Below are positions 17,588 to 23,518 of a stretch of 64,000 nucleotides of DNA, one piece after another. The notes beneath the pieces are model-generated. The model saw only the letters and a list, made by a program, of their open reading frames with translations. It made no database searches and had not been told where the DNA came from. Each line of letters opens with the position of its first letter. Within the stretch, counting starts at the first letter, position 1. The position numbers were made by a program, and so were the translations under genes. The stretch covers positions 3,166,734 to 3,230,733 of the forward strand of contig NZ_LJYW01000001.1 of NCBI RefSeq assembly GCF_001305515.1, read 5' to 3'. This DNA is from Prosthecodimorpha hirschii. GTDB lineage: Bacteria > Pseudomonadota > Alphaproteobacteria > Rhizobiales > Ancalomicrobiaceae.

Positions 17588-18036
17588 GCTGCCGTCCTCC
17601 CCGTCTTTAGGCCGAAGAAGACGAGACCGTTCCAGCGCGTACCCGTGATCGCGCGTGCGATCGCCGAGAGCGACTTGTAGGGTCGGCCCTGGTACTCGAA
17701 GTCCTGATCGCGGACCGTGACACAGTGCTCGATGCCCTGGTACTCGCGGATCAGCCGCGTTCCAGAGATCGGCCGATCGTCGGCGCGCTTCTTGCGGACC
17801 GCGATCTTGCCGCCGTCGAGCTGTTCGCCGAGCGCCTCGAGGCGCTTGATGGTCGCGGACTTCAGCCCACCGTAGGCTAGCTCCTGGATGCGATAGGCGA
17901 GCCGGCTTTCGAGGAAGCGTCGGTTGTAGGGCGGCGGCTCGGCGTTGAAGAGCTTGCGCCATTCGGCCTTCAGGTCCGGTGTGGAAGTGGTCTTCAGGGC
18001 CGCGACGCGCGCCAGCACCCCGTCATCCTTCATCAT
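17584..18036 (-). CDS. DUF2924 domain protein
   Basis: A 150-aa protein with the DUF2924 pattern: LKAEWRKLFNAEPPPYNRRFLESRLAYRIQELAYGGL, then GTRLIREYQGIEHCVTVRDQDFEYQGRPYKSLSAIARAITGTRWNGLVFFGL. The family is found next to serine recombinases of alphaproteobacterial mobile elements and has no known activity. The C-terminal half resembles the DNA-processing RAMA-type fold (inference). It overlaps both neighbours by 4 bases, so the cassette is one translational unit. Confidence 0.88.
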   Translation of the reverse strand: MMKDDGVLARVAALKTTSTPDLKAEWRKLFNAEPPPYNRRFLESRLAYRIQELAYGGLKSATIKRLEALGEQLDGGKIAVRKKRADDRPISGTRLIREYQGIEHCVTVRDQDFEYQGRPYKSLSAIARAITGTRWNGLVFFGLKTGRTAA

Positions 18037-18233
18037 GCCGTTCTCCTTCTGTGGGCGGTTTCATGACGGCATTGGTGGTCGGTGAAGTCGACGGAACTTT
18101 CTCCTGTTCGTTCAGATGTTTGGCTTGACTGGCTCATGCGCGATCGCAAGCGCTTCAAGCCAAGAGCGAGGATGTCGGCGACCTCGGCGAGACGCTCGGC
18201 AGCGGTCATGCGATCGGGGTGAAGCGCGTTCAT
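18033..18233 (-). CDS. small conserved protein heading the recombinase cassette
   Basis: A 66-aa protein with a helical N-terminus (MTAAERLAEVADILALGLKRLRSR) and a polar tail rich in Ser, His and Arg. Small proteins of this shape precede DUF2924 genes in similar cassettes. The stop overlaps the DUF2924 start. An internal ATG before TAAERL is an alternative start. Function unknown. Confidence 0.65.
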   Translation of the reverse strand: MNALHPDRMTAAERLAEVADILALGLKRLRSRMSQSSQTSERTGESSVDFTDHQCRHETAHRRRTA

Positions 18234-18239
18234 GGGGAT

Positions 18240-18262
18240 CCAGCGAGTGGTGGTCTCGCTGG
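18240..18262 (-). promoter_or_regulatory. hairpin just upstream of the recombinase cassette
   Basis: A perfect 8-bp inverted repeat (CCAGCGAG / CTCGCTGG) with a 7-base loop lies 6 bases before the 66-aa gene start. One arm overlaps the left copy of the two-block element. It could be a protein-binding or recombination site, or hide the start region in the mRNA. Confidence 0.5.
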
Positions 18263-18299
18263 TTATTTACCGGTCGACCTCGCGGTTTTTCCCACGGGG
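18252..18299 (-). repeat. left copy of a two-block inverted element
   Basis: Read on the minus strand it is CCCCGTGGGAAA, then 14 variable bases, then CCGGTAAATAACCAGCGAGACC. A copy with the same two blocks and the same 14-base spacing lies at 20762-20809 in the opposite orientation. It starts directly after the stop codon of the 221-aa gene and ends next to the recombinase cassette. Confidence 0.75.
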
Positions 18300-18300
18300 G

Positions 18301-18966
18301 TCACGCCGACTGGCGCAGGTCGCTGGCGCGCAGCGTGCGCCAGAGCGGCGCGAGCTTCTTCTTGATGGTGCTGTCGTCCGGCGCGCTGCCGGTCATTTCG
18401 AACCAGTCGCGCATCTGGCGGACGAGCTCGGCCTGGCTCGCCGGCAGGCCGTCGGCATAGACGGACCGGCAGAGCTCGATCCAGAAGGCGTCCCAGTCGT
18501 AGCGCGGCTGCGCACCGCGCTGGATGTTCGCGCCGGATACCGGGGCTTCCTGGTCCTGGACAAGTCCCTGCACACGCTCGAAGCGATCGACCTCTTCCCG
18601 CCGCACGACCACTTGATCGCGACCAACGGGAAAGCCGTCCTCGAACCGCGGGTCGTCGATTGCCACGAAGGAGCTATCAGGCGCGTCGAAGCCCGAGATC
18701 GTCTGTGCGCCGTCGTGGATCGCGTGCCATGCATCATGCAGGGTCAGGTCTGCCGGACCGGTCAGGCGCCGATACCCCATGGGGATGCGGACATATTCCC
18801 CGTTCCCGACCTCGTCGTAGTCTCCGAACATCGTGTTCAGTCCAACCACCAGGGCCGATACCGTGATCTCTCCGGAGAGGGCGAAGTCGGCCAGGTCGTC
18901 GATGCTGAGACCCCAGCGGGTGCAGAGTTCGTCGAGCCGGTAGTACGGCTTGCGAATGGTGGCCAT
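18301..18966 (-). CDS. conserved phage-region protein of unknown function
   Basis: A 221-aa soluble protein starting MATIRKPYYRLDELCTRWGLSIDDLADFALSGEITVSALV, which looks like a short helix-turn-helix. A charged middle region follows. The C-terminus QAELVRQMRDWFEMTGSAPDDSTIKKKLAPLWRTL recalls small DNA-binding modules found in alphaproteobacterial hypothetical proteins. No enzyme motif is visible. It lies just downstream of the XRE and ImmA genes in the same direction, so it may be part of the lysogeny control operon. Confidence 0.7.
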   Translation of the reverse strand: MATIRKPYYRLDELCTRWGLSIDDLADFALSGEITVSALVVGLNTMFGDYDEVGNGEYVRIPMGYRRLTGPADLTLHDAWHAIHDGAQTISGFDAPDSSFVAIDDPRFEDGFPVGRDQVVVRREEVDRFERVQGLVQDQEAPVSGANIQRGAQPRYDWDAFWIELCRSVYADGLPASQAELVRQMRDWFEMTGSAPDDSTIKKKLAPLWRTLRASDLRQSA

Positions 18967-18979
18967 GGCGCGCGGGGCC

Positions 18980-19261
18980 TCACCGTTGGCCGACGGCGCG
19001 GAAGCGCCGATAGGCGATCACGACCCGCCCCAATTCTCGCTGCATGTCCGGCGGCAGGCGTTCGGCCCGGATGAAGAGTTCGTCGAGCGTCAACCCGAGG
19101 ATCGCCGCCGCCCGCTCGATCAGTTCGTCGCGCGGCGGCTTCTCCTTGTCGCGCTCGATGCGTGACCAGTAGGCCGGCGAGCAGCCGATCCGATCGGCGA
19201 AGTCGTTGAGGCCGATGTCGAGTTCGATCCGTCGGCCGCGGATCCGTTCTCCAAAACTCAT
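18980..19261 (-). CDS. XRE-family transcriptional regulator
   Basis: A 93-aa protein consisting mainly of one Cro/C1-type helix-turn-helix: SFGERIRGRRIELDIGLNDFADRIGCSPAYWSRIERDKEKPPRDELIERAAAILGL. This is the usual size for a phage or toxin-antitoxin type repressor. Its start overlaps the stop of the ImmA/IrrE gene (ATGA), giving a regulator plus metallopeptidase pair as in ImmR/ImmA systems. It likely binds the repeats in the divergent gap at about 20.0 kb. Confidence 0.88.
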   Translation of the reverse strand: MSFGERIRGRRIELDIGLNDFADRIGCSPAYWSRIERDKEKPPRDELIERAAAILGLTLDELFIRAERLPPDMQRELGRVVIAYRRFRAVGQR

Positions 19262-19980
19262 GCGATGCCTCCCTGGACAAGGCCGTAGCTGCCGAGCCGC
19301 ACGGCGATGAAGCGATCCGACACGCCGAACTCCGTCGCGAGCGCGGCGACGATGCCGGCGACCGCGTCTGGCGCGTTGTCGGCGGCGACCACCGGGCTGC
19401 CGGGACGCCCGTGATGCGGCGCGCGCGCCAACTGCAGGCGCTCCTCACGAGCGAGCGCAAGGAGCCGCGTGTGCAGGAGGACCGGCGGGGCGAGCAGCGC
19501 GCCCATGAACTCGTTGGCCCGCGCTTCGATCCGCCGGGTCGAGCGGCTCAGCGTCTGGGCGGACTGGATGAACGCCCGATACCGCCGGGCGCCGCGACCG
19601 GCTGCCGGGACGTCGAAGAGGACGTGGCCGAGTTCGTGCGCGGCGGTGCTGGCCGCCAGATGCGGACGATGCGCCACCATCCTGCTGTTGATCGACACGA
19701 AGGCGGCGCCGGGCATGGCGGGGTCGGTCTCGCAGACGCCGAGAACCTCGTCGCCGGCCTCGTCGTGGACGGGATGGTCGAAGTCCCAGGCGACCGACCA
19801 GGACTGACCGTTGATCACCATCACCCGTGCGGCGCCGGCGAGCACGGCCGGCTCGATCGCGCCGCCGCCGTCGACGACCTGCCGACGGACGCGGCCGGCG
19901 ACGGCTCGGACGGCGGCCGGCGTCAGGGGATGGGGGGCGCGGGTTCGCGCGTCGTGGGGGTACTCGATCGAGATCGGCAT
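19258..19980 (-). CDS. ImmA/IrrE family metallopeptidase
   Basis: A 240-aa protein with the zinc motif HELGH in STAAHELGHVLFD near residue 116 and a downstream helix RRIEARANEFMGALLAPP supplying the third ligand. ImmA-type peptidases cut their partner repressor and so induce mobile elements (known for ICEBs1). Paired directly with an XRE gene here, it is the likely derepression switch of the prophage (inference). A C-terminal domain of about 70 residues ends GVSDRFIAVRLGSYGLV. Confidence 0.88.
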   Translation of the reverse strand: MPISIEYPHDARTRAPHPLTPAAVRAVAGRVRRQVVDGGGAIEPAVLAGAARVMVINGQSWSVAWDFDHPVHDEAGDEVLGVCETDPAMPGAAFVSINSRMVAHRPHLAASTAAHELGHVLFDVPAAGRGARRYRAFIQSAQTLSRSTRRIEARANEFMGALLAPPVLLHTRLLALAREERLQLARAPHHGRPGSPVVAADNAPDAVAGIVAALATEFGVSDRFIAVRLGSYGLVQGGIA

Positions 19981-20002
19981 GGGATCTGGCCTCGCCGTTG
20001 CG

Positions 20003-20037
20003 TGTTCACTGAATGTCTATGTTCACATTATGTTCCC
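20003..20037. promoter_or_regulatory. operator-like repeats between divergent genes
   Basis: TGTTCAC occurs at 20003-20009 and 20020-20026, with TGTTCCC at 20031-20037. They sit in the 277-base gap between the leftward ImmA gene and the rightward sigma-like gene. Spacings of 17 and 11 bases place the sites on nearly different helix faces. They are the best candidates for XRE repressor sites. The rest of the gap shows no gene. Confidence 0.5.
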
Positions 20038-20257
20038 ATCGTCGGAGAGTCCAGCCGGAAGCTGGAAGGGAACGGGATTTCCGCCCCGCGCTTCGCCCCG
20101 ACGCGGACGAAAGAGCGCTAAGCCATTGGCGTGATTGTGGGGAATAAATCGCCAGCGGCTTCAATTCCCCATTCCGCCCCATTCCGCCTCTTCGCCCCGC
20201 CCGACCTCGTGCTTCCATCGTCTGCATCGAAGACGAGCCGGACCCGAGGACGCCACC

Positions 20258-20794
20258 ATGACCGCGCAACAGCTTGTACCGGACCGTAGGCCCGAGGATT
20301 GGAGCGCCGCCGAGGTGAGGATCGCGCTGTCGACGGCCCGTCACACGGCGGGCCGTCACGGCCGGCGGATCGGACTGCAGGATGCCGACCAGGAGGATCT
20401 GGCCCAGGACATCCTGCTGCAGCTCATCGACAGGAGCCACTGGTACGACCGCGGCCGCGGCGCCTGGTCGACCTTCGCCCGGATCGTCGCCGTCAACGTC
20501 GTCACCGGGCACCGACCCGCCCGCGTCGAAGAGGTCGAACTCGGCGACGCGGATGCCGAGGCCCCTGACCCGAAGCCCGACCTCGCGCTCGATCTCGGCG
20601 ACTTCCACCGGATGCTGCCGGACGATCTGGCGCGGCTCGTCGAACTCGTCGCGCAGCACGGGAGCCTGGCCGATGCCCGGCGCGAGAGCGGCCTGTCGAC
20701 CTCGTCCTTCTATCGCGCGGTCCACGAGATCCGACTGCGCCTGCGCTGCCACGGGCTCCGACCCCGTGGGAAAGATCGCCGGCCCCGCCGGTAA
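20258..20794 (+). CDS. sigma-70-like factor of the prophage
   Basis: A 178-aa protein. About residues 20-85 resemble sigma region 2 (DADQEDLAQDILLQLIDRSHWYDRGRGAWSTFARIVAVNVV). A C-terminal HTH follows (LVELVAQHGSLADARRESGLSTSSFYRAVHEIRLRLR), as in region 4. Similar sigma-like proteins head the early operon in alphaproteobacterial prophages and probably drive phage transcription. It starts MTAQQLVP; frame upstream is Pro/Ser-rich and unlikely. Its stop codon lies inside the right two-block element. Confidence 0.78.
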   Translation: MTAQQLVPDRRPEDWSAAEVRIALSTARHTAGRHGRRIGLQDADQEDLAQDILLQLIDRSHWYDRGRGAWSTFARIVAVNVVTGHRPARVEEVELGDADAEAPDPKPDLALDLGDFHRMLPDDLARLVELVAQHGSLADARRESGLSTSSFYRAVHEIRLRLRCHGLRPRGKDRRPRR

Positions 20795-20809
20795 ATAACA
20801 GCAGAGACC
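20762..20809 (+). repeat. right copy of a two-block inverted element
   Basis: CCCCGTGGGAAA, 14 variable bases, then CCGGTAAATAACAGCAGAGACC. It matches the left copy (18252-18299) in opposite orientation, with identical block spacing and only two small indels in the second block. It overlaps the last codons of the sigma-like gene. Confidence 0.75.
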
Positions 20810-20898
20810 CAGGCGTCGCGGTCCGGCGCCGATCCGAACACCCAGTCCCGTTCAATCCGCGCCGGCGCCCGCGCCTGCCGATGGAGGAGGTTTGCCCA

Positions 20899-21309
20899 AT
20901 GATGCCTCGACGGTTTCATCCTCGTCCCCTTGCAGAACTCGATCTCGCTCCCTTCGCCATTCCGCTCGACGTGACGGGCTTCTGTGACTGGCTCGCCGAG
21001 GCCGAGGCGGGTGCGGCGATCGCCTACTACCGTGGCCATCTCGTCTTCGACCGCCTGCCGGAGAAGAGCAGCCTGACCGACCAGCAGCGCCAGGCTTTGG
21101 TGGCGGTCGCCGACCGGGTGATGAGCGCGGCGGCCAACGGCTTCTGCTTTCCCGTCCAGCGCCGGCTCGGCCCGAACGACTGGCTCTACATCGCGGTCCG
21201 CGCTTCGCCGCTGCGGTCGGCGCCGAGACCAGCGCTGCGCATCCCCGGGCCATTCGCTGCCGCCGCCAACGACGCCTTCCCGTCCCCCACCTCCCTCGTC
21301 GCTGCCTGA
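20899..21309 (+). CDS. hypothetical phage protein
   Basis: A 136-aa soluble protein with a possible globular core (LDVTGFCDWLAEAEAGAAIAYYRGHLVFDR...LTDQQRQALVAVADRVMSAAANGFCFPVQRRLGPNDWLYIAVR) and an Ala/Pro-rich tail. The start ATGATG is chosen because GGAGGAGGT lies 7 bases before it. Not recognised beyond being typical of early genes in alphaproteobacterial prophages. It begins the coupled early run. Confidence 0.75.
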   Translation: MMPRRFHPRPLAELDLAPFAIPLDVTGFCDWLAEAEAGAAIAYYRGHLVFDRLPEKSSLTDQQRQALVAVADRVMSAAANGFCFPVQRRLGPNDWLYIAVRASPLRSAPRPALRIPGPFAAAANDAFPSPTSLVAA

Positions 21310-21321
21310 GGAGTCCTGCCG

Positions 21322-21837
21322 ATGCTCTCCATCGCCGTCCTGACCGACCACATCCGCGATCTCGACGTCGCCGCCGTCGCCGCGCTGACCACGCCGGAAC
21401 TCGCCTGCATCGCCGACGACCTCGCCGAGCAGAAGGCCTCGCTCGGGCTGATCGAGGACAAGCTGCGCGCCGCGCTCGATCAGAAGTACGGCGCCCGCGC
21501 CGCCCAGCGCCGGGCCGAGGAGGCCAAGGACACCGGCACCGTCAGGTTCGACGACAACGGCTTCGTCGTCGTCGCCGAACTGCCGAAGCGGGTGAAGTGG
21601 GACCAGGCCAAGCTCCGCCATGCCGCCGAGATCATCCGGGCGAGTTGGGGCGACGATCCGGCCGAGTACATCAAGACCAGGCTGGAGGTGTCGGAGGCGG
21701 CCTACGCCAACTGGCCGAAGCCGCTGAGGGACCTGTTTCTCCCGGCCCGGACGGTGGAGACCGGCAAGCCCAGCTACCGCATCGAGACCGCCGGCGAGGC
21801 CGCGCGATCCGTCTCGCTCGGGCGGGAGGCCGCGTGA
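21322..21837 (+). CDS. hypothetical phage early protein
   Basis: A 171-aa protein. The first 70 residues are strongly helical and Ala/Glu-rich (TPELACIADDLAEQKASLGLIEDKLRAALDQKYG), suggesting a coiled coil. The remainder has VRFDDNGFVVVAELPKRVKWDQAKLRHAAEIIRASWGDDPAEYIKTRLEVSEAAYANWP. Such proteins sit just upstream of the Sak4-like ATPase in related prophages. Function unknown. The stop overlaps the next start as TGATG. Confidence 0.8.
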   Translation: MLSIAVLTDHIRDLDVAAVAALTTPELACIADDLAEQKASLGLIEDKLRAALDQKYGARAAQRRAEEAKDTGTVRFDDNGFVVVAELPKRVKWDQAKLRHAAEIIRASWGDDPAEYIKTRLEVSEAAYANWPKPLRDLFLPARTVETGKPSYRIETAGEAARSVSLGREAA

Positions 21838-22010
21838 TGGCGAACCCGACCGACACGCTTCGCCCTGCCGCCGCTCCGACACCGCCACGCCTCCGGGTCG
21901 ACGGAGCCGGCGGGGTCGGCAAGACCACCTTCACGGTCGGCGACCCCGGCTGCCGCATCGAGACGACGGCGTCCAAGCGCGCCGTCTCGCCTGCACGGAG
22001 GCCTTCGTGA
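21837..22010 (+). CDS. 57-aa coupled small protein with a P-loop-like motif
   Basis: A small frame whose start overlaps the preceding stop and whose stop overlaps the next ATG (TGATG at both ends). This fits real translation rather than chance. The middle reads RVDGAGGVGKTTFTVGDPG, matching the Walker A form GxxxxGKT, but nothing else of an ATPase is present. It may be a relic of a duplicated ATPase N-terminus or a small accessory protein. Function unknown. Confidence 0.55.
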   Translation: MANPTDTLRPAAAPTPPRLRVDGAGGVGKTTFTVGDPGCRIETTASKRAVSPARRPS

Positions 22011-22876
22011 TGGCGCTCCCGATCATCACCGCCGACCAGCGGCTCGCCGAGCCGCGCGGCGTCAAGGGCTGCATCTTCGGCAAGAGCGGCATCGGCAAGA
22101 CCTCGCTGCTCCTATCCCTCGATCCCACCTCGACGCTGTTCATCGATCTGGAAGCCGGCGACCTCGCCATCGAGGGCTGGCCGGGCGACACGCTGCGGCC
22201 GCGCACTTGGGGCGAATGTCGGGATCTCGCCGTCTATATCGGCGGGCCCAATCCGGCGCTCCGCTCCGACCAGCCCTACAGCGAGGCGCATTTCGCGGCG
22301 GTCGCCGAGCAGTTTGGCGATCCGGCCGTGCTCGATCGCTACGAGACGATCTTCGTCGACTCCATCACCGTCGCCGGCCGGCTCTGCTTCCAGTGGTGCC
22401 GCGGCCAGCCCGAGGCTTTCTCCGACAAGACCGGCAAGCCCGACATTCGCGGCGCCTACGGCCTGCACAGCCGCGAGATGATCGCCTGGCTGACCCACCT
22501 GCAGCACACCCGGGCGAAGAACGTCTGGTTCGTCGGGATCCTCGACGAGAAGCTCGACGACTTCAATCGGCGCGTCTTCTCGCCCCAGATCGACGGCTCG
22601 AAGACCGGCCTGGAGCTTCCCGGCATCGTCGACGAGGTCGTCAGCATGGTCGAGCTGAAGGCCGACGACGGGGCGTCCTATCGGGCCTTCGTCTGCCAGA
22701 CGCTGAACCCGCAGGGGTTTCCCGCCAAGGACCGCAGCGGCCGGCTCGACATGGTCGAGGAGCCGCATCTCGGCCGGCTGATGGCGAAGATCCGATCCGG
22801 CCCGCGCCGGACGCTCCCGATCACGCCTGCCCTCGATCCCAACCAGTCCCCGAACGATCTCAGCGAAGGAGCCTGA
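22010..22876 (+). CDS. AAA ATPase, Sak4-like recombination protein
   Basis: A 288-aa RecA-fold ATPase of the AAA_24/Sak4 type, used by phages for single-strand annealing or replication. Walker A is GKSGIGKTSLL near residue 25. A RecA-like acidic strand TLFIDLEAGD follows, then a Walker B-like strand TIFVDSITVAGR. The sensor region is RAKNVWFVGILDEKLDDF. The ATG at 22010 is used; a GTG three bases earlier is possible. The next gene resembles an ssDNA-binding partner, a common pairing for Sak4. Confidence 0.85.
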   Translation: MALPIITADQRLAEPRGVKGCIFGKSGIGKTSLLLSLDPTSTLFIDLEAGDLAIEGWPGDTLRPRTWGECRDLAVYIGGPNPALRSDQPYSEAHFAAVAEQFGDPAVLDRYETIFVDSITVAGRLCFQWCRGQPEAFSDKTGKPDIRGAYGLHSREMIAWLTHLQHTRAKNVWFVGILDEKLDDFNRRVFSPQIDGSKTGLELPGIVDEVVSMVELKADDGASYRAFVCQTLNPQGFPAKDRSGRLDMVEEPHLGRLMAKIRSGPRRTLPITPALDPNQSPNDLSEGA

Positions 22877-22881
22877 CGCTC

Positions 22882-23505
22882 ATGCCGGCCTGGAACGACT
22901 TCAACGACGCCAAGAGCAATAGCAACATCATCCCGAAGGGCACGCTCGCCAAGGTGCGGCTGTCGATCCGCCCCGGCGGCTTCAATGATCCGAGCCAGGG
23001 CTGGACCGGCGGCTATGCCACACGTGCCGCGACCGGCGCCGTCTATCTCAACGGCGAGTTCACGGTGCTCGAAGGGCCCTACATCAGGCGCAAGATCTTC
23101 ACGCTCATCGGATTGCACAGTCCCAAGGGTCCCGACTGGGGCAACATGGGCCGGAGCTTCATCCGCAGCATGCTGAACTCCGCCCGCGGCATCTCCGACA
23201 AGGACAATTCCCCGGAAGCGCAGGCCGCGCGGCGCATCGGCGGCTTCGCTGATGTCGACGGGCTGGAGTTCGTCGCCCGCATCGATCTCGGCACCGATGC
23301 CAACGGCGACGAGAAGAACGAGATCCGCAGCGCCGTCATGCCGGACCACAAGGAGTATGGCGCGCTGATGGGCGCCACCATGGCGATGCATTTGCCCGCG
23401 GCCGCACCGGGTGGCTCGGCGCCGCCGGCCCCGGCTCCCGGCCCCGCGGCGGCTCGGCCCGCCACGGCCCCCACCAGCGTCACGCGCCCGTCCTGGGCGC
23501 GGTGA
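22882..23505 (+). CDS. putative phage ssDNA-binding protein
   Basis: A 207-aa protein starting MPAWNDFNDAKSNSNIIPKGTLAKVRLSIRPGG. A beta-rich core follows (GYATRAATGAVYLNGEFTVLEGPYIRRKIFTLIGLHSPKGPDWGNMGRSFIRSMLNSARG), and the tail is Pro/Ala-rich and disordered. The fold shape, the low-complexity tail and the position beside a Sak4-like ATPase fit an OB-fold ssDNA-binding protein. That role is inference: the family is conserved in alphaproteobacterial prophages but not characterised to my knowledge. Confidence 0.75.
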   Translation: MPAWNDFNDAKSNSNIIPKGTLAKVRLSIRPGGFNDPSQGWTGGYATRAATGAVYLNGEFTVLEGPYIRRKIFTLIGLHSPKGPDWGNMGRSFIRSMLNSARGISDKDNSPEAQAARRIGGFADVDGLEFVARIDLGTDANGDEKNEIRSAVMPDHKEYGALMGATMAMHLPAAAPGGSAPPAPAPGPAAARPATAPTSVTRPSWAR

Positions 23506-23518
23506 GGGAGGGCGACCG

